Assembly: GCA_026874595.1 (NCBI GenBank)
Contig: CM049317.1
Coordinates: 44,602,401-44,666,400, forward strand
Direction of reading: 5' to 3'
Length of the DNA stretch: 64,000 bases
Source: Sipunculus nudus
Lineage: Eukaryota; Annelida; Sipuncula; Golfingiida; Sipunculidae
The notes below the pieces were generated by a model, which worked only from the letters and a program-made list of their open reading frames with translations, had not been told where the DNA came from and did not search any database. This document shows positions 1 to 11,550 of this stretch, one piece after another. Position 1 is the first letter of the stretch. Every line of letters begins with the position of its first letter. Both the position numbers and the translations under genes were made by a program.

Positions 1-1240
1 GTGATTTTTTCCCACAACAGACAAACAGAAGGACTTGTGCAAAAATGGTGGTAGGTGGCGCCACCATTTGTGTATGATTAAGAGCTATGTGAGATCTATA
101 CACATGCAAAATTTCAGGGGGATATGTCCAACCAGTCCTGGGATATAAGCCTGAATGTCTGCAGCGTTAACATAAATGTAGGTGGCGCCACCTGCCAAAA
201 AAATCGAGAAAGCTATCCAAGATGTATATACACGCAAAATTTTAGGCAGATAAATCAAATCACTATTGAGATATGAGTGATTTTAGCTTACGGCAGACAA
301 ACAGACGGACGCTGTGCAAAAATGGTTGAAGGTGGCGCCACCAGTTTTGTGTATGATGAAGAGCTATGTGAGATCTATAAACATGCAAAATTTAGGCCCA
401 ATAGGTCAAACGGTTCCCGAGATATGAGCTTGGATGTCTGCAGCGTAATCTAGAATGTATGTGTCGCCACCTGTCATAAAATCAAGAAAGCTGTCCAGGA
501 TGTATAAACCTGCAAAATTTTAGCCAGATATGTCAAACCATCGCCGAGATACGAGTGATTTTATCCCATGGCAGACAAACAGACGGACGCTGTGCAAAAA
601 TGGTTGCAGGTGGCGCCACCAGTTTTGCGTATAATAAAGAGCTATGTGAGATCTATATGCATGCTACATTTTGGCCCAATCTTTCAAACGGTTCCTGAGA
701 TATAAGCATGGATATCTGCAGCGTGAACGTGAATGTAGGTGGCGCCACCTGTCATAAAATCAAGAAAGCTATCCAGGATGTATACGCATGCTGAATTTCA
801 GGTGAATTAGTCAAACCACTGCAGAGATATGAGTGATTTTAACCCAAGGCAGATGAACAAATGGACACTGTGCAAACATGGTTGCAGGTGGCGCCACTAT
901 TTTTTGTGTATGTTATAAAGCTATCCAAGGGCTACATTTGTACAATTTTTTTTTTTTCCTGATCGGTCAAACGGTTCCCGAGATATGTGGGTTTATGTGT
1001 GGAAACAGACGCACAAATGGATGCTGGGCAGAGAGGAAAGGTCAGAGGTCAAAGCAAATTGGTAAGGCACCAGTTCACATGTGACCCGATAATTGGTGTA
1101 AGTTTTGGAAAAATCAGTCCAGTAGTCTCAGAGCAGTTCTCCGGAAACGAATACGGCAGCGGCAGGACCCGGTCAAAAACATAGTATCCGCCAAAACGAA
1201 AAACATAATATCTGCAAAACTTTGTTTTGGAGGATACAAA
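1..1240 (+). repeat. GGTGGCGCCACC array element, copy A (left end cut by the window)
   Basis: The palindrome GGTGGCGCCACC occurs at 54, 181, 331, 609 and 738, with near copies at about 460 and at 886. Spacing alternates between 127-129 and 148-150 bases, so the unit is a diverged dimer of about 278 bases. Each half carries an ATGCAAAATTT-type segment and a CAAACNNNTNCCGAGATATGA-like segment. After the array comes a single-copy tail with AAAGGTCAGAGGTCAAA and a degenerate terminal hairpin near 1180-1238. No protein is encoded; the short open frames here are by-products of the repeat. Confidence 0.9.
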
Positions 1241-1380
1241 TATTAACACTCCAAAGATCATTAGATTATATTTTTAATAAGAATAAAATCATTTGGTATA
1301 TTACCACGATATATTACCATTGCCCTGGTCTGTATAATATTCAGAAAGCAAATGATTAATAATAATAATTATAATAATAA

Positions 1381-2425
1381 ACAAGGGCACCGCAAAGTGG
1401 AGCATCCCCTTGCACGGGGCATAATTAGAATGGATATATTACACAGAGTGAAAATAAAGAGGGCAGCTCTCTGGCCTTGACCTTTGCTCCTGTGACCTCA
1501 AACTAAATAGGGTTCTTCTTCCATGGGTGGGTGAGCCATATGAGCAAGATGACATTGACAGGTGTTGGTCAAACGATATGGCCTAAAATGAGTCCACAAG
1601 CTTTTTCAAAAAGTGGGCACTGTGGCTGTGACCTGTGACCCCATGACCTCAAAAATTGATAGGGTTCTCAATCCATGGGCTAATGAGCCATATTTGCAAG
1701 CTGAAAGGTTTTGGTCATGCAGTTTGGCTTTAAATGAGGCAGCAAGCGTTTTCAAGAAGTGGGCACTGTGCTGTGACCTTTGACCCTGTGACCTCAAAAT
1801 CGATAGGGGTCTTCATCCATGGGTGGGTGTGTCACACGTGCAAGATGAAAGGTTTTGGTCAAACGGTTTGGCTTTAATTGGGTCCACAAGCTTTTTTTTT
1901 TAAAAAAGTAGGCCCTGTGGCCGTACCTTTGACCGTTTCCCTCAAAATCGATAGGAGTCTTCATCCATGTGTGGGTGGGCCATACTTGCAAGATGAAAGA
2001 TTTTGGTAAAACGGTTTGGCTTTAAATGGGTGCACAACCTTGTTCAAGAAGTAGACACTTGCCATGACCTTTGACCCTGTGACCTCAATATCAATAGGTG
2101 TCTTCATCCATGTGTGGGTGAGCCATATGTTCAAGATGAAAGGTTTTTGATAAACGGTTTGGCTTTAAATGGGGCCACAATTTTTAAGAAATGGGCCCTG
2201 TGGCCGTGACCTTTGACCCTGTGAACTCAAAACCAATAGGGTTCTTCATCCATGGCCGGGTGAGCCATATATGCAAGATGAAAGGTTTTGGTCAAACGGT
2301 TTGGCTTGAAATTGATCCACAAGCCAATTCCGGATGGACGGACACACGGACATACACACGCACAAATGGAGGCATTACTATATCCCTTTCGCAACTTTGT
2401 TGGGAGGGGATAATAATAAAGAGTG
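1381..2425 (+). repeat. Array element with about six 145-bp units and a terminal hairpin
   Basis: A unit of 142-151 bases repeats from about 1480 to 2330, recognisable by CCTCAAAATCGATAGGGT-like and GGTCAAACGGTTTGGCTT segments at 1497, 1648, 1793, 1941, 2084 and 2226. Each unit carries a TGACCTTTGACC-type motif. The array is followed by GGATGGACGGACAC and a stem-loop at 2381-2412 (TATCCC...GGGATA), then AATAATAA. The left flank is AAGGGCACCGCAAAGTGG. This looks like a non-autonomous mobile element; I see no coding. Confidence 0.75.
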
Positions 2426-2430
2426 TTAAT

Positions 2431-4288
2431 ATTTCAATATGAAGTATATTTAATTTTGTTAGTGTGCATTGTTCAAGTCAGGTCTGTTCAGGACTGGTTC
2501 TGTGTCTCCAGACGGTATCATTATATTCAGAAAACATGAATAGATCAATAACAATTAAAGTGTTTTTTTTTTATTCAATATGTGTCTGTATGCATTTAAG
2601 TAATACTTTTGAAGCTAATCCTGGTGTCTCAGACTGTGTCCTTGAGCCCTGGATGGTACAGAAGGGTCCCGGATGGAATTGAGGGAGGCCCAGACAGTGT
2701 CAGATGGTCCAATAAACAGTCACATCGGGTCAAAAGTACTCAAATTCAAAACAAGTGTAGCGTCTAGGGTATGTATGTGCTCAGTCCGCTAGATAAATAA
2801 AAGCAGTGGCCTGTGGCTCTGTATATATTATTGTCTCGGCCCAAGACGTGAGATTACGATCCTCTTTGCTCCTCTCCGTCAACAACGTCTTGGGAACGAC
2901 TCTTAGGAAAACGCCTCGTAAGGTTCCAAATAGGAGACCTCTTTGGAATTGTATAATTGATATTTCAAGCAGTGTCAACATATAATAACTATCTTTTTGT
3001 TGTCTTTGGATGTTTTATTAAACATCTGTAAAGTATTTGCACCAAAATAATGCTCAATAGCCCTACTTATCCATAATTTTGCCAAGAGCTGATGTGTTTA
3101 CATAGAGAACATGCCGCCATGATTACATTAAATGACCCACAGTCCTTTGCAACGGGATTTAGACTGGGAACCCGCTCTGATCTTATCGCTGTTTGAACTG
3201 GAAAAAGCGGGCGATAATAGATCTCAGTGGCGGGTACCAGTCGATCAACGTCCGCTCATTACAAATTCCTGTATATTGTTATGTTTAAATCATGGCGGGC
3301 TTATAAGGATTGTTAGGGATAATATTTCATTAATATATTAAGGTAAGAACGTGGTAAAGTTGCCAGAAAGACCCATTTACAACCAAAGACACTAACGGAT
3401 GCATTTTGGTGTGTATATTTAGTAGTTTTTAGAGTTTTATTGGTGCCTTCTACCAGTGTCTACCATTTCACCATTACAAGGCCTAACTGTACAGGCCATT
3501 CCCACAACTGTGATCCGCAACAATATATATTACAGAGCCATAACTGGGTCTTCAACCATTTCCTACACTCGGGCCACTAAGAGTGGCAGTCTGGCACAGT
3601 GGCAGTGATGACTGCAGTGATCAGGTGATGTCACTGTTGTTTGGCACCACTTGAATATGTGAAATAATAATTATTTGTTTACCTGGTGGACCTTGTTGGT
3701 TAAACAAAATTCGTAGAAACTGTGTTTCTAGTTCCGTCAGTGCGTTTCTCAGTCTTGACAGAATGCAGGTGGCCATTTTTACTTTAGTTCAGATAACCTT
3801 CTCAGATCAGGGCAGGACATGAGGACATGTTTGACTGGATATTTCGCCGTTACATAGTTCTGTATTCAATGAACAGATGGCAGCACTATCAACGACTGCT
3901 GAATAGTTTCATACAGAGACACACAGCGGCGCTCCGATAGCTTTGATTCTTTGGATGAGACCGTGCTCCAAATCAGACAGTATCGCGTCAGGTAAAACAC
4001 CAAAGGTGACTAAAATGTTAACTATGTCTGAGGGAACATTTAAGTCACCATCCCATGTATGCACTTGGATGGGATTCTAAGCTCAGTATGATCTGTGTCT
4101 TCAAAAGGGAAAACACCCATCCGTATCCGAGGAGAAGAATTTATAAAGGGTTTTACCCTTTTTTCTTGTCCTCATTGCATGTTTGCAATAAAAATATTGT
4201 TTACACCAATACCCATCCGTATCTCGGGTATCTATTTTTTAAGGCAAAATTTTGTTATGATAAGCTATTTGCATAAATTCCCAGTTTA
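2431..4288. other. No gene seen; one dispersed repeat at 2830-2985
   Basis: No protein homology or RNA gene is recognisable. The segment 2830-2985, ending in GTAAGGTTCC and TAGGAGACC, has a diverged direct copy at 22085-22215 inside PSMA2 intron 1. Its nature is unknown. Confidence 0.5.
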
Positions 4289-4608
4289 AGGCCAAAATAA
4301 AAAAAAAGTATGGTTCTCAGGCACTTTTTTTCCAGAAATCAATGCGGGCGTTTTTGGTATGTTTCGATAAAAATGTCAAATGATAAGGGAAAGCATGATA
4401 ATAACATATTTATTTTGCTAAACAAGTAAAAGCATTACATAACAAATGAAAGTGCATGATTTTATCTTCTTGAGAGATATGTCCTAGCGGCTGCAGCTCA
4501 AAATTAGTAAGTTTCTATTGAAAATCAAAATAAAAATTTTTGATGCGGGGGTTTAAAATTGATGCGGGCAGTGCCTGAGAACCATACCTTTTTTTGGCCT
4601 AAATATGT
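4289..4608. mobile_element. MITE of about 320 bp with 30-bp terminal inverted repeats
   Basis: The left end GGCCAAAATAAAA...GTATGGTTCTCAGGCAC is inverted at the right end as GTGCCTGAGAACCATAC...TTTGGCC. Flanks read TTAA on the left and TAAA on the right, compatible with a three-base TAA duplication as made by PIF/Harbinger elements, but this is weak. A decayed relative lies at about 50575-50640. Confidence 0.65.
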
Positions 4609-4884
4609 CTACAACCCTTATAAAACGGTACCAATACACAAAGCATTGTCTCCGCTAAGTATACATTCTTACTGCTTCTGTCATGGAGGTTGTTAGCAGT
4701 ACGAGCCGTGTCTTCCTAGACCAAAATACACAATAACTAAAGTAAAATGCACTAACAGTGTCAAATATGTTGCAATTTGATTGAAAATAAGATTCTTTTG
4801 CCATGATGAAGAAGTTTTAATGTAAAACTGATAATAAAACTGCCTTCGGAAAATACGATCGTATCGTGGCTATATAAACACCAC
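4609..4884. other. No feature seen
   Basis: AT-rich single-copy sequence with no recognisable gene or repeat. Confidence 0.4.
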
Positions 4885-5555
4885 TTTTCTCCATATATGG
4901 GGAAGCGGCGAAACAGCCGTTCGTGCACGGTGCAAGACGTCTCATCGCTGCAGGCGGCTAGCGTCAGGTGCGATCACTGGCCAGAAGATGGGCTGGCTGG
5001 GAGAAACACTGTAGCTGTAGCTCAGGTCGTTGACGACCGCAGACCATCCTTCGTTTTAGGTACGAATATGTATTCTTCGTTTGAGGTACGCCTGTACTTC
5101 GATGGAAGTACGATGTGACTGACGAGGAAAATTCATGTGATACATTGAATAATTAGCAATCTACACCTCTGTTTCACTTGTCCCGAGTTGTCCGGGTAGT
5201 ATACGAATACGGACATGGATATGGTTGGAACAAGAATATGATAAAATATAAGGAGTGTTTCCATTTGTACGGACACGGATACGCCGCCATACCGTATACG
5301 ACGATTTCAGAACTCTCCCGGTACGGTTCCTCGTCCGGCGCCGTATACGGCTCCGTACGGGTGTCACCAAAGTGATGTAATATTTCAGAATAGCCTACAG
5401 CCATGCATGTGTTCTCAAATGTATATAATTTGTAAATTATTTCTTCATTACATATGACCAAATATGTATATACATAACAATACACATATTTAAGGCAGAA
5501 AACAACGAGATCTGCATGTGCATGATATTCATCTAAGACTGGCGCATATATAGAC

Positions 5556-5557
<2 letters not shown>

Positions 5558-5626
<69 letters not shown>

Positions 5627-5634
5627 TGTATATA
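5558..5634. repeat. (TA)n(CA)n microsatellite
   Basis: About 27 TA units followed by six CA units. Confidence 0.95.
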
Positions 5635-6613
5635 TAATAACCTGGTGTAACAAAAATTTTATCCGTACGACCAACGTAGGGCGAACGTACAAGTGGAAAC
5701 ACGCTAAACGTATCCTTGTCTGTATCCGTGTCCGTGTCCGGACAAGTAGAACACAGTTTAGGCCGCGGGATACTTGATGCCACCCGATCATACCAGGCAA
5801 AATATATAGCTCTACCAGTTGACTTCCGCGAATGCATTGATGGGGGTTTCCGGTCAAGATAGCGGCATTTTTAGATGAATATCCGAGTTATGTCGTGTTA
5901 TATCACCCGTTTTATCTAACACTAGTGACAGGGAGGATTTAAACGACTAATCAGGCATTAACTTTACATATTCAACAACTTTTTGAAGTGGGTCAGCAAG
6001 AAATTCCAAAGCATATTTTGTTTCAATGACTTCTAAAGTCAACATTGTACGACTGTACATGGATGCCGATGGAGAAAAAAACTTGCTAAAAACTTGCATA
6101 ATCGGGGAAACCCGATTAAACGGTCCAAATGGCCGAAACCGCAAGTACAAGGGCTATGGGTCTCGATCGAAGCAGTGTCGTTCACAGGATCGAGTTCGGC
6201 TCTCGAATGGCATGGCTGGGTCTCCGCTGCTGGGATCGGTGGAGGGAATGTGGGTTGCTACTGGCTTTGTGGCTGTGGATGCTGTAGCTTTCCAAAAAGG
6301 ACAACGGCTCGAGATGGACGGTGGCGCCCTCTACGGCTCCCTGCTTGGCTTGGCGTGGCACTGCGACTGTTGGCTCAGAGAACATGCTTAAGGAGCGCAC
6401 AGGGCTGAGGTCTTGACCGCAGCAACCTGTAGCTGCTCGATGAGCGTATACTTCTTTTGGCTTTGGGCTTGGACTGTACATGGACCGAATGAAGTTTTAT
6501 TATCTAGTATGATTGGGTGGCATCAGGGGATTCCGCGGCTTAGAGTGCCAATTATCACTGATTTTTCAATGTTTTATATTTTGCTCGTCAGTCACATCTT
6601 ACTTCCATCGAAA

Positions 6614-6712
6614 TACAGGCGTACCTCAAACGAAGGACGTACTTCAAACGAAGGACATACCTCAAACGAAGGACGTACCTCAAACGAAGGACGTACCTCG
6701 GACGAAGGACGT
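6614..6712. repeat. 18-bp minisatellite, about 5.5 units
   Basis: Unit CGTACCTCAAACGAAGGA. In the opposite arm of the surrounding inverted repeat (5048-5090) the same motif is present only twice, so the array expanded after the arms separated. Confidence 0.9.
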
Positions 6713-6770
6713 ACTACAATCTGCGGTCGCCCTTGACCTGATACCTGCATGGATCAGCACCAACTAATGG

Positions 6771-8086
6771 CAGGACAATGGTGATGGCTGAATGGAAAAC
6801 CTTGGTGTAAACTGTGTTTTTATGGAAATACATCATTTAGGTGGGGATTAAAACAGGGTATAACCCTAAAGTAATTTCTCTGGCTCTGTTGGAAAAGGTT
6901 GTTGCTGGCACGGATGGGTGGGTAATAAAGTTAACATATACAAGACAAAATGTGTTCTAAAGCTATTGACAGATATAATATTAACTTGAATAATTCAAAA
7001 CATAGTTAATCACAGCAAAATAAAGTGTTAACAATGAACCATAAACAAAACTTAAAAAAAAATACATAGATATTGAACTTTTATTGTCCTATGTCATGTC
7101 ATATAAATTTGTATTAGGCTCGGTATTATTCTCCAATAATAAAAAGGGAAATTCATAATTTAATATATTTACAGTATGTGCAAGTATGACGAAACTGTAA
7201 AATATATTCAGCTTCTTTAAAATAAAGTATTTTGGTTCAAATTTATTTTTCAACCAATATACACAATACAATTAAAAAAAATAAATTTACAAATCTACAT
7301 GGTTTACTCACTACAAAAACTTCCTCGTTTGTTAAAAAAAAATTACAAAGAAAACGTAATTTGATTCAGTTTCTTAAAATTATTTTAGACCCAATTTAGT
7401 TTGGACCAATTACCACAAAAAAATATTTTTTGAAAAAAAAAATTTACATGTCTACATATAGTGTTCTTACTTCTAAACCTTTATCCTCTTGTTTGTAAGA
7501 AGTTAAAGATAACTAAGAAAACTAAATTTTCCGTTACATTATGTCAGTTCGTGGTGATTCGGCGCCAAATTCGTGGAAGTAGGAACTGTTTAGACTCTGT
7601 CTTGAGAAGTTCTTGTTGTAGTCGTAATGTTGTCGTGTTGAAGTCATGTCAGTGTCGTGGCTCTTCGTGAGCATTCGTGATTTAGTTTTTCATCACGAAT
7701 GAACACAAATTATGAAGACTCTTATACGATTTTCTCGAAACTGTTACGACTAAGCTTCGATTTGTGACGACAAAGTTCGTGGCGATACGGCGTCCAATTC
7801 AAGAAAGTGGGAACGGGGCTTTATAGTTATAAAATCGGGATCATTGGCATAGTCAATATTTCGCCAGTGGCTGTGCCGGTTTCTTTCATAGGCGGCGGAT
7901 GGCTTTTGAAGTAATCGATACGGCTGGCGCAATTCATTGGCGCTCACTGGTGTGGATATGACTATGAGAAAGCGTAAGTGCATTCTGCGTGTCTTTAATA
8001 TAACTTGAAATTTCCTGCGCGTATTAAAAAAATATAACTTGTGGCTTTTCATGAATGTATGAATAATATTTCAATTTTGTTTTACA
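6771..8086. other. No gene seen; AT-rich, one internal duplication
   Basis: 6900-7500 is strongly AT-rich. A motif beginning GTTCGTGGTGATTCGGCG near 7547 recurs in diverged form near 7771. Nothing else is recognisable. Confidence 0.4.
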
Positions 8087-10190
8087 TTTTTAGCTCATCT
8101 GACTATAAGTCATCTGAGTTTTAGTCGTGGTCCATTGTCCGTCGTCCGTCCGTCTGTACGTTAGACTGGCACGTTTTAAAACCGTTAGACTTACGAATCC
8201 AAAATCAAGCATACTGTTAGATGTCCTCAAGATATCCTATACCAAACCAAAAACTGGGTCACTGCAACTTCGTTCCTAGGAGTAATTAAGGAAAATATCA
8301 ATATTTCATTAAAGCCTATTATCACACTTCAGGACTGCCTAATATGAAACCACTCATCTGTTTTTCTTTATAATTACCATGCATATTCCCCTTTATATAG
8401 TTCATATGTACATGCCAGAAATAAGGTCAGTATTCTGTAATATATAAAAGTTATATGAGCCCAAACATAATGCACTTTGTAAAAATCAGGAAAGATATTA
8501 ACTCACTTGACATGATTATTGTTCAAGCTAGACACTTTTTTACAGGGATATAACTTTATTTAATCAATATTTAATTGTATACCCAAAATTAGATCTGAAT
8601 TTTGTAATTTTGTTTAGTTATTAGCATTAATATAAAATCAGTACCTTAAATTTTACCCAATTTGGACCATGGTACGTTCTTTTTCCTGCAAGTACATTTG
8701 AATTAATTTCGCAGCAGGTACACAAAAGGATTGAATCTGATAAATTATGAACATTGAAAATAAAAGCTAAAAAATTAGATTAGTGATTGAAGTTTTTCAG
8801 AGGCTCTATTGTATTCATTTGCATTGTCAAGCTCCAGGCTGCCCACTTCTGGTCACTACAGCACTGCCTGGGTAACCTTATTAGTGATGCAACACTGGTC
8901 GGGCACCTCTGCTATCACAGGTGTACGGTTATTCTCATGTCACCCCCCCCCCCCCCCCCCACCAAGTGTATTGCAATAATCGTTATTGTTTGAACTGTAT
9001 TTCCTTAATTGTAAAGCTGTTTCCACTCCAATGTTCAAAACATTACTTGAAATAGTAGTTCAAGGAGTAATCCTGAAGATGTCATGTAGTAGTATGTACC
9101 ATTTTGAAATAAATCAATTTCCTTTTGATTAATTTAAGTGAATTAAAATATAATTTAACCCATCATTAGGCATAATTTGATAATATATGAGCCAGATCAT
9201 AGTTAAATAAAGGTGCAATTTAGAATCGTGAATTTTGAATTAAGTGTTTTTTTTTCAGATATTTATTGTTTTGCAAATAAAAAAATATATATTTGATAAA
9301 AAAAATATACATAAGTGTGCATAATGTGATGTTAGCTGAATAAATTAACTAAAAATGTTGATGCAGATTAGAATTGTGAATCAACTTAAATATTCAGATA
9401 TATATGATATATACTGATAATGTATAGTTAAATTTATAAACTTACATCAAATTTATAAAAAAAATGATGTAATTAAAAATGAGGATCTTATGCAAACATT
9501 TTTTCATTTTTTCCTGCCTCAGTAAAATGGGAATTAAAGTGATTTTGTTTTTCCGTCCCTCTGCCTGTTTTTTTAATATTTAATAATTTTGAATAAACTT
9601 TTTTTCCTGTAAGCACGGTTAATAAATTTCATATCCTGTATGTATATGCAAGGGTGTTGTAATTCTCACCATCCCCCCCCCCCCTCCGCCATTTAGGCCG
9701 TGCATTTGCAACTGCAAAAAAAATTATTAAATAAAGAAAAATATATACAGAAGTACAGAGGTGCAACTCATATCATTACCGCCCCCTTCCACCGACCATC
9801 ATATCTTTCCGCCTATTAAGTGGGAACGTTATGGCAACTGTATACATTTAAAAAAAAATAGAAAAAAAAGTTTTTTTTTTTTTTTAAATAAAATAGGCTC
9901 TAATTGGACAAATTTGTTAACTGTTAACTGTCAGCAGCTTTTCAGAAAGCAAACCAATGATCATGTTAATTGTATAGATTTATATTCACAAACATGCTTC
10001 AGTTTCAACATAAGGAAAAACATGGACAGATCACAAACTATTATTTGCAACAATTTCTTCAATCATATCAACCAACCATGACATATATTACCTCTTCTTC
10101 TCAGACTCTATTTCCATTTGATATTATTTTAGATTTTTACCTTCAAAGTCAACTTCAGCTGGGCACAGTGACCCATGGGTCCCTTGTTTT
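8087..10190 (+). repeat. Dispersed 2.1-kb repeat, copy 1
   Basis: Begins TTTTTAGCTCATCTGACTAT and GTCGTGGTCCATTGTCCGTC, and ends GACCCATGGGTCCCTTGTTTT. The full length matches 26355-28215 in the same orientation. No coding capacity. It includes a poly-C run of 18 at 8943-8960 and another near 9674. Confidence 0.85.
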
Positions 10191-11550
10191 CAAATGTATT
10201 TGTTATGATTGATATGTCAATAGAGAATTTAACCCCCCCCCCCCCAAAAAAAAAAAAAAACGCTTCACATGTGGTTTATTGAATAGAGTTTACATACTCT
10301 GTACACAGGCGCTTGAATCCCTCTAACCAAGAAAAATACAGTTTGGCTGGGCATACATTAAGATAATAAGGAATTCTGACCGAATTCCGGACCTGTGGGC
10401 GTGAATTACTAGTACGCCCCCTTTCCTGAAAGTTATCAGGGAAGGCAAGGCTACTGACAGCGCCCCGCTTTGTACATTGTTAGATCTTGCAATGTTGATT
10501 TTCTATTATTAAATGATTCAATTCTAACACTGATCCAGTGATTCATGCAGGCGGGTTGCATACATAACCATTTATATGATCGTTAGTGGAGAGCTATGCA
10601 TTTTCTGTTATCATGAAACTGGAAAGGAGGCCTCAGTCAACCTCTGTTCGAAAAAGAACGAGGCATTCAGGCTTTCATATCTATCAAATACATGCATGTG
10701 TTATTTCACGAAGAATGCCCCAAATAAAATACAAATATCATTTAACAAAGAAAACATAACTAATAACCAATAGGGTTAGATTCGGAGTATCTCCATTGAA
10801 TCAAAATCTATTTACTCTATATGAAGATCACACAATCCATTTCTTTTAAATGTGAAATGACAGGAGAAACTGTAGAACTTGACAACGAACAGTAGTACAC
10901 TACTTTAAACGATTGTAGATGGCTTTGTACAACCATACATTAATCCAAGCATAAATTATTGAGATATACCGGAGCTTTTATTAGCTTTTTAATTATTCTT
11001 AAGTGCATAAACAAGCCACATAACTCGGAGAATAAAATATTTAGTGAGTCGTAGTGAACTAATATCTGGTTTCCGAGGAGATTTTTAGGACCTCAATTGG
11101 TATTAATTAAGCAATTTCTAGGTCCAACCGTCACGATTGGTGACTAGTTAACGGACAAGCGGACAGACGGAAGCAATAGCTCGCATGACTTATAATCAGC
11201 TGGGTAAATAAAACCTGAACGTTGGACCTATATACTGGCTAATGAGGGACATTGAAAGTATAGCAATAATAGGGTATAAGGTATAAGCTGAGATAACTGG
11301 CAAACCAGTCACTTGCAAAACAGTGCAAGATGTTCCTGTAGAAATTCAACCAGCTAGGGGTCAAATATGATGTTGCAGTATAATGTGCTTAACTAATCTG
11401 TCCAAGGATTCTTCAAATTACTGCATGTCTACACAGAATAAGTTTACACCTTAGATGAGGTTGGAAAATACTTGGATAACACAATAAAGTTACTACTGTT
11501 CGTACCCTGGTCATAATTCCCATAAGGACAGCTGGCAACGGTAGTTTACT
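10191..11550. other. No gene seen; poly-C/poly-A tract at 10231-10260
   Basis: A run of C followed directly by a run of A marks the left end. The remainder has no recognisable feature. Confidence 0.4.

Larger units (their letters stand above)
4885..6760. repeat. Composite inverted-repeat region
   Basis: Segment 4990-5125 is found inverted at 6585-6745, and 5755-5800 is found inverted at 6500-6545. The two pairs have different centres (about 5850 and 6150), so the structure has gained or lost sequence since it formed. It is more GC- and CpG-rich than its surroundings. Open frames of 100-230 codons here run through simple repeats or inverted arms and have no recognisable domain. Confidence 0.55.

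Noticed and set aside
5174-5857. 227-codon minus-strand open frame, the longest single frame in the window
   Set aside because: It runs through the TA/CA microsatellite (a YI repeat) and the inverted-repeat arms, with no recognisable domain.
6413-6736. Possible repetitive protein with TSNEGR repeats
   Set aside because: Coding is only the translation of an 18-bp minisatellite, which keeps any frame open because 18 is a multiple of three.
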